A stretch of DNA of 64,000 nucleotides from Erwinia_E haradaeae_D (GTDB taxonomy: Bacteria; Pseudomonadota; Gammaproteobacteria; Enterobacterales; Enterobacteriaceae). The notes beneath the pieces are model-generated. The model saw only the letters and a list, made by a program, of their open reading frames with translations, did no database searches and was not told the origin of the DNA. Numbering within the stretch: position 1 is the stretch's first letter; each line of letters opens with the position of its first letter. Of this stretch, positions 8,853 through 19,400 are shown in pieces. The DNA lies in NCBI RefSeq assembly GCF_900698935.1, contig NZ_LR217715.1, positions 186,001 to 250,000 on the forward strand. The letters run 5' to 3'. The position numbers were made by a program, and so were the translations under genes.

Positions 8853-10292
8853 TCCACAAAAATATTAGTAGGATGATTTATCTGGTCTTCAATAGTACTG
8901 TGTCAGGAAATTATATTTCCTTATAGGAAATATGGTTATCTCCATTAATGTATAGTACAACCACTCATTGATTCTTATTTATATGGCACCTAAGTTTACC
9001 ATTTTAAAATTATTAAGTAAGATAAGTAATGCATCAGCAAAGCGTCTTTTAATTCATGTCATGAAAATATGTATTACACAAAATTTTAAGAGTATTTTAC
9101 ACTAGTATGTATAATCTTTCTATGATAGTCAGAGGTATGGCATAGCAATGCACAATAGATTTCGTTCTACATAGGATTATTACTACACCGTTCTTCAGAT
9201 GTCAATCCATGTGTATCGATCATGTTATATTTAACAAGGAAACAGCGGATTGTTAATATTATGTAGACTATTCTCTCATTATTAGGAAGATATAATTGTT
9301 TTTGTATGCACCACTTATTAGTGGCAATATTATGCATTCTTTAGATATTGCATGCTTTGATACTTGATTGTATGCAATATGTCATGAGTCATCCTTTATG
9401 TTTATATATGGCATCTAATATCTCGATAATAGACAGCGAATAAATATTGGTAATATTAATACATACAACCCCTTGAGGCATAAATATGAAGATATTTCCT
9501 GAAATACGTTTTCGATTGTTTGAGATTGAGTACACTATTATATAGTGACATGACTACAATAGAGTGATCTGATATGAGTGAAGGTGTGCAAGATACAATA
9601 GCTCAATCTAAAATAGATATGCAGAAGAATGCTAGAATAATATTATGCATAAGATGCACGTACGCTGTAATCTATGACCCATTGAGCATTCATAATAGAT
9701 CTGCGTGCCACTACAAGTAGATAGGAGGGTGTGATTATGGAGATCCAAAGATCTTAAAGGGTGTTTAAGGGAGCTATTGTATTATAGCAATCTCTCTGTT
9801 TTATTTGATCAATTTGGATTGGCGCATAGTGTTATATAAATTGGATCCTATAATCTCTTATATTTGTCATAGGTCTACTAGGAAAGTTAGTAAGTATAAC
9901 ATTTTATATTGGAGCCTAGCTATCTGTCTGTTGGACTTGTATGGTCCAGACCATGGGTACAATATATAATATCTCAGGTACTAATATCCGGAGAATTAAG
10001 TCTATCTCTTATATTTTTCTGCTCAATAGGCGTTATAATACAATATTATGTAATTTCTTATGTGATTTCTATGTACTCTATTTTCTCGCTGCTAGAGTAA
10101 TTGAGAAGCTTACGTATAGTGTTCGGGGTTAATCTTCGTTAAGTACAGGGGTCATATGAGAAAAAAGATATGATTGCATCAGCAGGAGAAGGTAATTATA
10201 TATTTAAAATGATAGCGTATTTAAAATAATAGGCATCTGAAAATCGTAGCATATTACAGAGAGTTGACAAGGGCTGAATTAAAGAGGAAAAC
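8853..10292. other. 1.44-kb spacer between rplT and pheS, pheM leader not found
   Basis: E. coli has only the pheM leader peptide and attenuator here. I find no phenylalanine-rich short frame followed by a terminator hairpin ahead of pheS. Two overlapping short open frames at 9909-10132 have no family resemblance and no good ribosome-binding site. The excess over the expected length is about 1.1 kb. I see no terminal inverted repeats or transposase remnants that would explain it. Confidence 0.5.
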
Positions 10293-11276
10293 ATGGTGTA
10301 TCTTGCAGACTTGGTAGCCAGCGCACAACTTGCTATTAACAATGCTCAGGATTTTTCCGCATTAGATCAGGTACGTGTTGCATACCTAGGTAAAAAGGGG
10401 TATCTAACGTTCCAGATGACTGCTTTGCATGAGTTATCTATAGAAGAAAGGGCTATAGTAGGAGTCGAAATAAATAACGCTAAAAAACAAATTCAAAATG
10501 CACTAAAAATTCGAAAAAACCACCTAGAATACTTGGTGCTGAATGCACGGCTTGTAACAGAAAATATTGATATTTCACTACCGGGTCGACGCAGAGAAAA
10601 TGGTGGGATACATCCCATCATACGAACTATAGAACGTATTGAAGCATTGTTTTGTAGGATTGGTTTTGTAGTCGTAACTGGTCCAGAAGTTGAAGATAAC
10701 TATCATAATTTTGATGCACTGAATATGCCTCGATATCATCCAGCACGTAATAATCACGATACATTTTGGTTTGATAACGAGCGCTTATTACGTACTCAAA
10801 CCTCTGTAGCACAAATTCGAACGATGAAAAAGCAGAAGCCACCTATTCGTATTATTGCACCTGGTCGCGTTTATCGTAATGACTATGATCATACTCATAC
10901 GCCTATGTTTCATCAAATGGAAGGTCTTTTGGTAGATAAGAACATTAGTTTTGCTCACTTAAAAGGTACCATATTAGATTTTCTGAAAAGTTTCTTTGAA
11001 GATGATATAGATATACGTTTTCGGCCGTCTTATTTTCCGTTTACAGAACCTTCTGCTGAAGTTGATATTATGAGTGATAGCGGTAAGTGGTTAGAAGTGT
11101 TAGGTTGCGGACTGGTGCATCCTAATGTTATGTATACCGCTGGTATTGATCCTAATATTTATTCTGGATTTGCATTTGGTATAGGAATAGAGCGGCTGAC
11201 TATGCTACGTCACGGTGTGAGTGATTTACGTTTGTTCTTTGAAAATGATTTGCGTTTTCTTAAACAGTTTAACTAA
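10293..11276 (+). CDS. pheS: Phenylalanyl-tRNA synthetase alpha subunit
   Basis: PheS is the catalytic class II subunit of the alpha2-beta2 enzyme that charges tRNA-Phe. The 327 residues match E. coli. Seen: the N-terminal coiled-coil arm, motif 2 region APGRVYRNDYDHTHTPMFHQMEG near residues 190-215 and motif 3 FAFGIGIERLTMLRHGVSDLR near 290-310. GAGG upstream of ATG 10293 supports the start. pheT follows after 14 bases, so the two are co-transcribed. The usual pheM attenuator in front is not recognisable, suggesting constitutive expression. Confidence 0.97.
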   Translation: MVYLADLVASAQLAINNAQDFSALDQVRVAYLGKKGYLTFQMTALHELSIEERAIVGVEINNAKKQIQNALKIRKNHLEYLVLNARLVTENIDISLPGRRRENGGIHPIIRTIERIEALFCRIGFVVVTGPEVEDNYHNFDALNMPRYHPARNNHDTFWFDNERLLRTQTSVAQIRTMKKQKPPIRIIAPGRVYRNDYDHTHTPMFHQMEGLLVDKNISFAHLKGTILDFLKSFFEDDIDIRFRPSYFPFTEPSAEVDIMSDSGKWLEVLGCGLVHPNVMYTAGIDPNIYSGFAFGIGIERLTMLRHGVSDLRLFFENDLRFLKQFN

Positions 11277-11290
11277 GGGCCAGTCAAAAA

Positions 11291-13684
11291 ATGAAATTCA
11301 GTGAACACTGGCTGCGGGAATGGGTTAACCCTAATATGGAGAGCTTAGCTTTATGCAATACTATCGCTATGGCGGGTCTTGAAGTAAACCATATTGAACT
11401 AGTTTCTCCTCCTTTTCATGGAGTCATAACAGGTGAAGTTGTACAATGTGTAAAACATCCACTTACTGATAGATTGTATCTAACTACTGTCAATATAGGC
11501 ATGGATCGTTCTCTTAGCATTATATGCGGTGCGTCCAATTGTCGACAAGGCATGAAAGTCGCTGTGGCGACAGTAGGAACTACCCTACCAAACCATGATG
11601 TTATTGCGGTCACTCTAATTCAAGGGGAGCGATCAGAAGGCATTTTGTGTTCATTCTCTGAGCTCGGGATCAAGATTGACCAAAAAGGCATTATAGAACT
11701 TCCGAGTGATACCACTATTGGTATAGATTTATATCAGCATTTAAAATTAAACGATAATATAATTGAAATTAGTGTAAGTCCAAATCGGGCAGATTGCCTG
11801 AGTATCATGGGTATAGCGCGTGATATCTCTGCAGTTACTGGAATCCCGCTATATGCAAAAGCGATATCACCTTTTAGAGTTAACATATCAGATCAAGTCT
11901 GTATTCATATTGACGTACCTCAAGAGTGTCCGCGTTATCTTGGACGTGCAGTCAGAGGAGTAAATATGCATATTCCTACTCCCTTATGGATGCAAGAAAG
12001 GCTAAGACGTTCTGGAATTTTTGCTGTTAATTCAGTCCTGGATATTGTGCACTATGTCCTATTAGAGTTAGGTCAACCTATGGATGTATTTGATCTTAAA
12101 TATATTGCAGGAGACGTTACTATCCGTCACTCTCAAGAGGGTGAGGTGCTCTCTTTAATAGATAAGCAAGTGATCTTAGAGAAGAATACGCTAGTAATAG
12201 CCGATAAGAAAAAAATACTTGCACTAGCAGGTATTTGTAGCGCTCATGAGTCTAGTATTACTGCACAAACACAGAATATATTTCTGGGTGCTGCGTTTTT
12301 TCACCCATTGGATATTGCTGGATGTTCTCACCGTTATGGCTTACATACAGATGTGTCTCATCGCTTTGCCAGAGGAGTGGATCCAGAGCTATTATATCAA
12401 GCTATGGAGCGTACCACAGGTCTCTTATTGTTGATTTGTGGTGGATCGCCTGGTGCATTGATCGATTGTACTGACAAATATCGATTACCGTCACCAAACA
12501 TTATTTTTCTTTCTCGTAGCTATTTACATCGTTGCATGGGGTGTCTGATACCAGATGATATCGTAATCGATATTCTACAACGGTTGGGATGTAATGTCAG
12601 TACTAGGTTATCTAAAAAACAATGGGAAGTAGTGACGCCTAGTTGGCGATTTGATCTTTCTATTGAAGTGGATTTAGTAGAAGAAATTATGCGTATTTAT
12701 GGGTATCATAATATTCCTAATGTACTAGTACCAACGAGTTTATTTATAACTCAGAGTTCTGAAAAAAAATTTTCTCTTAAGCGTGCTAAGGAATTACTCA
12801 TTGATAAAGGTTATCAGGAAGTCATTACTTATAGTTTTGTGAATCCAACCATCCAAACTTTGCTGCACCCAGGAACAGAAAGCCTAAAGCTTATTCGGCC
12901 AATCTCGTTAGAAATGTCAGTGATGCGTTTATCATTATGGAGTGGTTTATTAGGAGCGGTTATCTATAATCAAAATCGTCAACAATCACGTATTCGGTTT
13001 TTTGAAAGTGGTCTGTGTTTTATACCAGACAAAAAAGCACCGCTTGGTGTACGTCAAGAGTTAATGTTAGCAGGAGTCATAAGTGGTGATAGATACAATG
13101 TACACTGGGATCAAGTACAACGTGAGGTAGATTTCTATGATTTAAAAGGAGATATAGAGTCGCTTTTTGATCTGATGAATCAACTTGTAAACGTAGATTT
13201 TATTAGGATAGCCAATCCTGCACTACATCCTGGTCAGTGTGCGGGACTGTATATTAATAAAGATTATGTGGGATGTCTTGGAGTTATCCATCCAGCTATC
13301 GAATGTAAGTTAGGTTATAAAAGTCGTGTGATCTTGTTTGAATTATTATGGGAGAAAGTATCAGCTTTCACTTTATCTTGTGTTACTCCTATTGCTCGTT
13401 TTCCAGTGAATCATAGAGATATTTCTGTGGTTGTTGATGAGAGTATACCGGCAGGGGAGATTATTAAAGCATGCAAAGATATTGGGGAAAAACATAATAT
13501 AATAGATGTGAATGTCGTTGATGTATATCGCGGGGGAAAAATTATTGAAGGTTTTAAGAGCTTAACTATTAGTGTCACCGTGCAAGGTACAAGTCAAACG
13601 CTAGAAGAGAAGGAAATTACTACTATTATTGATAGATGTATATTAGTTTTAAAAAATCGATTTAACGCTTCATTAAGGAGGTGA
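11291..13684 (+). CDS. pheT: Phenylalanyl-tRNA synthetase beta subunit
   Basis: PheT binds and edits tRNA-Phe together with PheS. It has 797 residues (E. coli 795). Domains in order: the EMAP-like tRNA-binding fold (about 39-148, GVITGEVVQCVKHPLTDRL), the B3/B4 editing region with NRADCLS and RYLGR, the B5 domain, the catalytic-like core, and the C-terminal FDX-ACB anticodon domain (FPVNHRDISVVV...GFKSLTISV). The stop codon lies inside the Shine-Dalgarno of the former ihfA, the overlap seen in E. coli. No frame damage is seen. Confidence 0.97.
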   Translation: MKFSEHWLREWVNPNMESLALCNTIAMAGLEVNHIELVSPPFHGVITGEVVQCVKHPLTDRLYLTTVNIGMDRSLSIICGASNCRQGMKVAVATVGTTLPNHDVIAVTLIQGERSEGILCSFSELGIKIDQKGIIELPSDTTIGIDLYQHLKLNDNIIEISVSPNRADCLSIMGIARDISAVTGIPLYAKAISPFRVNISDQVCIHIDVPQECPRYLGRAVRGVNMHIPTPLWMQERLRRSGIFAVNSVLDIVHYVLLELGQPMDVFDLKYIAGDVTIRHSQEGEVLSLIDKQVILEKNTLVIADKKKILALAGICSAHESSITAQTQNIFLGAAFFHPLDIAGCSHRYGLHTDVSHRFARGVDPELLYQAMERTTGLLLLICGGSPGALIDCTDKYRLPSPNIIFLSRSYLHRCMGCLIPDDIVIDILQRLGCNVSTRLSKKQWEVVTPSWRFDLSIEVDLVEEIMRIYGYHNIPNVLVPTSLFITQSSEKKFSLKRAKELLIDKGYQEVITYSFVNPTIQTLLHPGTESLKLIRPISLEMSVMRLSLWSGLLGAVIYNQNRQQSRIRFFESGLCFIPDKKAPLGVRQELMLAGVISGDRYNVHWDQVQREVDFYDLKGDIESLFDLMNQLVNVDFIRIANPALHPGQCAGLYINKDYVGCLGVIHPAIECKLGYKSRVILFELLWEKVSAFTLSCVTPIARFPVNHRDISVVVDESIPAGEIIKACKDIGEKHNIIDVNVVDVYRGGKIIEGFKSLTISVTVQGTSQTLEEKEITTIIDRCILVLKNRFNASLRR

Positions 13685-13685
13685 T

Positions 13686-13960
13686 ATGGTGGTCGTTATT
13701 AAAGCGATCATATCGCTTTGTATATTTAAAACAATTGGTTTAAAAAAGATATACTAACACATTAATACTTTTTTGTAGCGATGCGACACAATACTATTGA
13801 AAATAGTAAACTGGTTAGTTAAGGTATGAGTCTTCTAGATTTTTGCCGTTCGTTATAAAAGCACTTTGATAGCAACCCTCACATAGGTAAAAACTAAAAA
13901 ACACTTCTCATTTGCTTAAAATATTTTAAACAGTTGAAAAATTTAGAAATCTTATTCAGG
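13686..13960 (+). pseudogene. ihfA: ihfA relic (integration host factor alpha)
   Basis: Two bases after pheT an intact Shine-Dalgarno (AAGGAGG) precedes ATG 13686, and the frame reads V-I-K-A-I-I-S-L-C-I-F-K-T-I-G-L-K-K before a stop. This tracks IhfA A-L-T-K-A-E-M-S-E-Y-L-F-D-K-L-G-L-S-K. Further on, at matching distances, come L.EN...V, then S-N-P-H-I-G for R-N-P-K-T-G, then Y-F-K.....L for T-F-R.....L. At least three stops and small frameshifts interrupt it. The IHF alpha subunit is therefore dead although its ribosome-binding site persists. Confidence 0.75.
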
Positions 13961-14375
13961 ATGCTTGCATACATGATTGGAACATAACTCACATTGTATA
14001 TCAATACATATAATTTTATTATTTACCAAAATATCACTTTTGTGAAGTTTTATGCACTCTTGATGATTTTGAGTATTTGGCTCTTATAGAGTCTTATATC
14101 AGTGAGGTATATTCTGTTTACCAGAAGAGTGGTAGCTGAAATCATCCTTATTCTTATGCTGAGCTTGAGTGAGCTAAAGTTATTATGCACTTAACTTTTA
14201 TGCACTAATAATTAAATACGACAGATCAAAAGCTCAGGCGTAATAACCTTACATGCCAGACAATTGACACCATAGATGATGTCTGAGAAAGTAAGCAGAG
14301 AGCTCTAAAGAACCACCACTCTCTTTACTCCAGATTCTTGGAGACTTGTTTTTCGAATATAACATATCTGACGTA
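13961..14375. other. Spacer between ihfA relic and gltX
   Basis: The forward genes end here and meet gltX, which runs the other way. I recognised no gene remnant and no clear terminator. Confidence 0.45.
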
Positions 14376-15794
14376 TTAATAGTCGTGTTGTTGAATATAC
14401 AACAGCGCTTTATTGATGCGTGTCAGACTGCGTTGTTGACCCACGGTGTAAATGGTTGCATCTAACGCAGGAGATTGTAGTGACCCAGTGATAGCAACGC
14501 GCAAAGGCATGGCTAGACTGCGAATACCACCTAATTGATCATTAGCGCTACTATGTATCGCCACCCGAACTTCCGGTAATGTCCAGTTGATTATCGATGC
14601 TAAATTAGTATAGACCACTCGTAATAATCGACGCGTAACATCTAAGTTTTCAAAAAAATATTTTTTCGCTGCCTCTAAGTCATAATCATTAAACTCTTCG
14701 TAGAAGAAGCGAGCTGTATCTGCTATTTCTTTTAATGTATGACAACGTTTGCCAAACAATGTGACTAAATCTTCTAGGCACGGACCATTTATAATATTAA
14801 TATTGGCTTGCTCCATATGCCATTGAAGATTCTTAGCAATATATGTAGGTGGTAAAGAATTAATATATTTTTGATTGAGCCATTGTAGTTTTTTAAGGTT
14901 CATAGTGCTTGGAGATTTACTGATGGCTTCAAGTGTGAATAGGGTTTGCATTTCATTCATACTAAAGATTTCTTGATCACCATGAGACCACCCGAGCCGA
15001 AGCAAATAGTTCAGAAGCGCTTCAGGTAAATAACCTTCTTTTTTATACTGTGTGACTCTAATAGACCCGTGTCGCTTAGATAATTTTTTACCGTCAGAAC
15101 CAAAAATCATAGATACATGTGCATAAGTAGGAATATGAGCTCTGAGTGCCTGAAGCAGATTGATTTGACGCGGGGTATTATTAATGTGATCGGCTCCACG
15201 TATTACATGAGTGATGTGCATGTCTAAATCATCAATCACCACACAAAAGTTATAAGTTGGAAGGCCATCAGAACGACAAATGATAAAATCATCTAATTCT
15301 TTATTGCTAAACTTAATCACACCATGTATTTGATCTTCAAAAATTACGAAACCTTCATCTGGATTACGAAAACGCACTACATATGCTGTATTTTTTATGT
15401 TATCTTCATTACGCTCTCGACAATGACCATCATAGTGTGGTTTTTGCCCAGTAGCCATCTGTTTTTTGCGTACAACGTCCAATCTTTTTTTTGAGCAATA
15501 GCATTTATAGGCACTATTGTCTCTCAGCATTTGATGAATGACCGCGTTATATCGTTCTAAACGTTTAGTTTGATAATATGGTCCTTCATCCCAATCAAGG
15601 TGCAGCCAACGCATATCATCCATAATTTCATCACTAATGTTTTTATGGGAGCGTTGTAAATCGGTATCTTCAATGCGTAGTACAAACTGACCGCCGTGAC
15701 GACGGGCAAACAACCACGAATACAACGCAGTACGAGCACCACCAACATGCAAATTTCCAGTAGGGCTGGGTGAGAATCGAGTTTTAACTTTCAT
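14376..15794 (-). CDS. gltX: Glutamyl-tRNA synthetase
   Basis: This class I enzyme charges tRNA-Glu and feeds protein and tetrapyrrole synthesis. The 472 residues match E. coli's 471. Seen: the HIGH-type motif FSPSPTGNLHVGGARTA at 7-23, the zinc-site cysteines of YKCYCSKKRLD near 98-100 with YDGHCRER near 125, and the KMSKS-type GKKLSKRHG near 237. The all-helical anticodon domain at the C-terminus is complete. The start at 15794 gives the family-standard MKVKTRFSPSPTG, with AAGG about 10 bases upstream. It stands alone between ihfA and gyrA, an order unlike E. coli. Confidence 0.97.
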   Translation of the reverse strand: MKVKTRFSPSPTGNLHVGGARTALYSWLFARRHGGQFVLRIEDTDLQRSHKNISDEIMDDMRWLHLDWDEGPYYQTKRLERYNAVIHQMLRDNSAYKCYCSKKRLDVVRKKQMATGQKPHYDGHCRERNEDNIKNTAYVVRFRNPDEGFVIFEDQIHGVIKFSNKELDDFIICRSDGLPTYNFCVVIDDLDMHITHVIRGADHINNTPRQINLLQALRAHIPTYAHVSMIFGSDGKKLSKRHGSIRVTQYKKEGYLPEALLNYLLRLGWSHGDQEIFSMNEMQTLFTLEAISKSPSTMNLKKLQWLNQKYINSLPPTYIAKNLQWHMEQANINIINGPCLEDLVTLFGKRCHTLKEIADTARFFYEEFNDYDLEAAKKYFFENLDVTRRLLRVVYTNLASIINWTLPEVRVAIHSSANDQLGGIRSLAMPLRVAITGSLQSPALDATIYTVGQQRSLTRINKALLYIQQHDY

Positions 15795-16107
15795 CTAAAA
15801 AACCTTGTGTTGTGAGGAATTCTATAGGTTTATAAACATGTTATATGAGCGTGATTTTTGTATATATGATGTAGTCTTTCACATTCTCTAACTTGAATTA
15901 AAGATATAACTGTTATGATGATAGTATTCATTATACGCCATACTTCAAATAATATATGTAATAGTCGATTTGATGTTTCTAGACATACGCCATATCCATT
16001 AATATATATCATTGATTAAGATAATGCTTATCATTCATCTAGTTTGCTAATGTGATATACTATACTACTTTACATATAGGATTAATACAGAAAGGGAAAG
16101 TTCCTAC
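15795..16107. other. Divergent spacer between gltX and gyrA
   Basis: Both promoters must lie here. A 60-codon minus-strand open frame (15830-16012) has no family resemblance. TATACT hexamers occur near 16056-16063 before gyrA, but no well-spaced -35 partner is evident. Confidence 0.4.
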
Positions 16108-18744
16108 ATGAATGACCTTATCCGTGCAATTACATCGGTTGATATTGCAGAAGAATTAAAGAAATCGTATCTAGATTATGCTATGTCGGTGATCATTGGG
16201 AGGGCGTTGCCAGATGTCCGTGATGGTTTAAAGCCTGTACACCGTCGTGTTCTTTATGCTATGAATATACTTGGTAATGATTGGAACAAAGCCTATAAAA
16301 AATCTGCGCGTGTTGTGGGTGATGTGATTGGTAAATATCACCCGCATGGTGATTCTGCTGTATATGATACAATTGTCCGTATGGCGCAGTCGTTTTCTTT
16401 GCGTTACACTCTAGTAGATGGGCAGGGTAATTTTGGTTCTGTTGATGGGGACTCTGCTGCAGCAATGCGTTATACTGAAGTGCGTATGTCTAAAATGGCT
16501 CATGAACTTCTAGCAGATCTTGAAAAAGAAACAGTAGATTTTGTACAAAACTATGACAGTACAGAAAGTATTCCTGTGGTCATGCCTGCGCGTATACCGA
16601 ATCTATTGATTAATGGTGCTTCAGGCATTGCTGTTGGTATGGCGACAAATATCCCGCCGCATAATTTAACTGAAGTTATTAATGGTTGTTTAGCGTATAT
16701 TGCAAACGAAGATATTACTGCTGCAGAATTAATGGAGTATATTCCAGGTCCAGATTTTCCAACATCTGCGATTATTCATGGACAGAACGGGATTCATGAA
16801 GCTTATCATACCGGTCGTGGAAAAATTTATATTCGAGCTCGCTCTAGAGTAGAGGTAAATCTTAAGAGTAAACGGGAAAGTATTATTGTATATGAGATTC
16901 CCTATCAAGTCAATAAATCACATTTGATTGAAAAGATTGCTGAATTACTTAAAGATAAACGTTTAGAGGGTATTAGCGCATTACGAGATGAGTCTGACAA
17001 AGATGGTATGCGCATTGTCATAGAAGTTAAACGTGATGCAGTAAGTGAGGTGGTTTTAAATAATCTTTATTCTTTAACACCGATGCAAACTTCTTTTTGT
17101 ATTAATATGGTTGCTTTGCATGATGGTAAACCACAGGTGATGTCACTTAAGGATATCTTAGCAGCCTTTGTATGCCATCGTCGTGAAGTGATTACACGTC
17201 GCACTACTTTTGAATTACGTCACGCCCGTCATCGCGTTCATATTCTTGAGGCGCTGGCTTTAGCGTTAGCAAATATTGATACTATGATTCATTTAATCAG
17301 ATCTGCGTCTACACCAGCAGAAGCGAAAGAAAAGCTTATGAGTAACACATGGACAATCGGTAATGGGTCTATAATGCTAGATTCTTCCGGTGTTTCTCTA
17401 GCCAGTACTCAATTACGAGAAGCGCAACATTATCTGGCATCTGGTAAGCATTCTCTGACTGCTCATCAAGCCCAAGCGATTCTAGATTTACGTTTACAGA
17501 AAATAACTGGACTTGAGCATGTAAAATTACTTGAAGAATATGTAGGTCTTGTAGACCAAATTGAGAAGCTAGTATTTATTTTAAATAGCTCAACGCGATT
17601 GATTGAGGTGATGCGAGAAGAGCTTGAATTAATTCGAGATCAATTTGGCGATAAACGTCGTACTGAAATTACCACTAATAGCGCTAATATCAATATTGAT
17701 GACCTTGTGCATCAAGAAGATGTAGTAGTTACTTTATCGTATCAGGGATATATTAAATATCAGCCACTTGTGGCCTATGAAGCTCAACGTAGGGGTGGAA
17801 AAGGAAAATCTGCGGCAGGTATTAAGGAAGAAGATTTCATAGATCGTCTTTTAGTGGCTAATACACATGATACTATCTTGTGCTTTTCTAGTCGCGGTCG
17901 TTTATACTGGATAAGAGTTTATCAATTACCGGAAGCAAGTCGTATTGCTCGAGGTCGTCCGATTGTGAATCTTCTTCGACTAGAATGTCATGAGCGCATA
18001 ACTGCTCTATTACCAGTTCGCGTGTATGCTCGCGGTTGGAATATCTTTATGGCCACCGCTAGTGGAACAGTAAAAAAATTAGCACTCACTGAGTTTAGCA
18101 GACCTCGTAGTGCTGGAATTATTGCTGTAAATCTGCGTGCAGACGATGAGCTAATTGGTGTATCTCTAACTAATGGAAGCGATGATGTAATGTTGTTTTC
18201 TGCCTGTGGAAAAGTAGTACGTTTTTCTGAGATAGAAGTGCGTACTATGGGTCGTACTGCTTCTGGAGTACGAGGTATAAAGTTATCTAAAGGGGATAGA
18301 GTGGTATCTTTAATTATCCCACGTGATAATTGTGCTATTATGACCGTAACCCAACATGGGTATGGAAAGCGTACAAAAAACATTAAATATCCCTTGAAAT
18401 CACGTGCTACACAGGGGGTGATTTCTATTAAGGTTACAAAAAGAAATGGATTAGTCATTGGCGCCGTGCAGGTAATGGAAGGCGACCAAATTATTATGAT
18501 TACTGATGCAGGTACTTTAGTGCGTACCCGAGTATCTGAGGTTAGCATGATTGGTCGTAATACACATGGCGTAATTTTGATTCGTACGGCTGCCAATGAA
18601 AATGTAGTAGCGTTACAGAGGGTAATTGAGCCCATTAGAGGAGAAGAACTCGGTGTTCTGAAAGTTCTTGCGACGCATAGCACAGATAGTATTGCGTTAA
18701 CTAGCCGTCCAGAAAATGTTTTATTAGCAGATAAGGATGACTAA
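16108..18744 (+). CDS. gyrA: DNA gyrase subunit A
   Basis: GyrA cuts and rejoins DNA during ATP-driven negative supercoiling with GyrB. At 878 residues it is essentially full length. Seen: the quinolone-pocket segment HPHGDSAVYDTIVRMAQ around 80-94 with the usual serine and aspartate, the catalytic tyrosine of AAMRYTE near 122, and the C-terminal wrapping domain with the GyrA box QRRGGKG near 558. The last tail (LTSRPENVLLADKDD) is much less acidic than the E. coli tail that tunes supercoiling. A weak purine-rich GGGAAAG lies about 14 bases upstream of ATG 16108. Confidence 0.97.
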   Translation: MNDLIRAITSVDIAEELKKSYLDYAMSVIIGRALPDVRDGLKPVHRRVLYAMNILGNDWNKAYKKSARVVGDVIGKYHPHGDSAVYDTIVRMAQSFSLRYTLVDGQGNFGSVDGDSAAAMRYTEVRMSKMAHELLADLEKETVDFVQNYDSTESIPVVMPARIPNLLINGASGIAVGMATNIPPHNLTEVINGCLAYIANEDITAAELMEYIPGPDFPTSAIIHGQNGIHEAYHTGRGKIYIRARSRVEVNLKSKRESIIVYEIPYQVNKSHLIEKIAELLKDKRLEGISALRDESDKDGMRIVIEVKRDAVSEVVLNNLYSLTPMQTSFCINMVALHDGKPQVMSLKDILAAFVCHRREVITRRTTFELRHARHRVHILEALALALANIDTMIHLIRSASTPAEAKEKLMSNTWTIGNGSIMLDSSGVSLASTQLREAQHYLASGKHSLTAHQAQAILDLRLQKITGLEHVKLLEEYVGLVDQIEKLVFILNSSTRLIEVMREELELIRDQFGDKRRTEITTNSANINIDDLVHQEDVVVTLSYQGYIKYQPLVAYEAQRRGGKGKSAAGIKEEDFIDRLLVANTHDTILCFSSRGRLYWIRVYQLPEASRIARGRPIVNLLRLECHERITALLPVRVYARGWNIFMATASGTVKKLALTEFSRPRSAGIIAVNLRADDELIGVSLTNGSDDVMLFSACGKVVRFSEIEVRTMGRTASGVRGIKLSKGDRVVSLIIPRDNCAIMTVTQHGYGKRTKNIKYPLKSRATQGVISIKVTKRNGLVIGAVQVMEGDQIIMITDAGTLVRTRVSEVSMIGRNTHGVILIRTAANENVVALQRVIEPIRGEELGVLKVLATHSTDSIALTSRPENVLLADKDD

Positions 18745-19400
18745 TCTGTGGAGAGTATGAGTATTTCATTGATCTGAAAAACTATTATTTAGCTATGTAT
18801 TTATCTGTTGTACCCCTACTATTATAAAGTAGTATGAAAGTTTATCATGCTGTGCTATACGATATGAGCTCTATGCAATATTTCTGATTGAATGGGGATT
18901 TGTATCGTGAGTATTATATGTAAGATATTGAAAAGAATTTTATGTGTTGTAGTTGTTGAATCAAGAGTATATAGGTGATTCCTATACCAACAGTATGTTT
19001 TCTAGTTGATAAAAAGAACCCTTGCATTATTTTAAGTATCTAGTATGTATGAAAAGGTACACTGAGAGCATGAACTGCATTGAGAGAGAACAGAGGATAA
19101 GTAAAGTGAATTTAAATTAAGAGAGATAAAAAAATAAAATACGTATACGATTATGATTGATATAAGTTATATATATGTTTAGAGTATATGGTTATCGGTA
19201 GGATTTTTATCTATATTCCATTCTCTTTCAAAAACAATATTTTGTTGTTTTAAAAGTATATCTATGTTCATAATACATCATATTTCATATGTTAAAGATA
19301 TTAAATTGATTGATATGGAATATACACGAAACATCTTTTGTGCATTACCAGATGTGAAAATGATTTCAAAGAATTTTCTTTTCCTTATTTATAGGTAAGA
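18745..19400. other. Convergent spacer between gyrA and guaA
   Basis: Both neighbouring genes end here. I recognised no gene remnant in either strand and no T-tract hairpin for either transcript. Confidence 0.45.

Noticed and set aside
9909..10132. Two overlapping 63-codon open frames before pheS
   Set aside because: There is no ribosome-binding site and no recognisable motif; overlapping frames of equal length in AT-rich DNA are likely chance.
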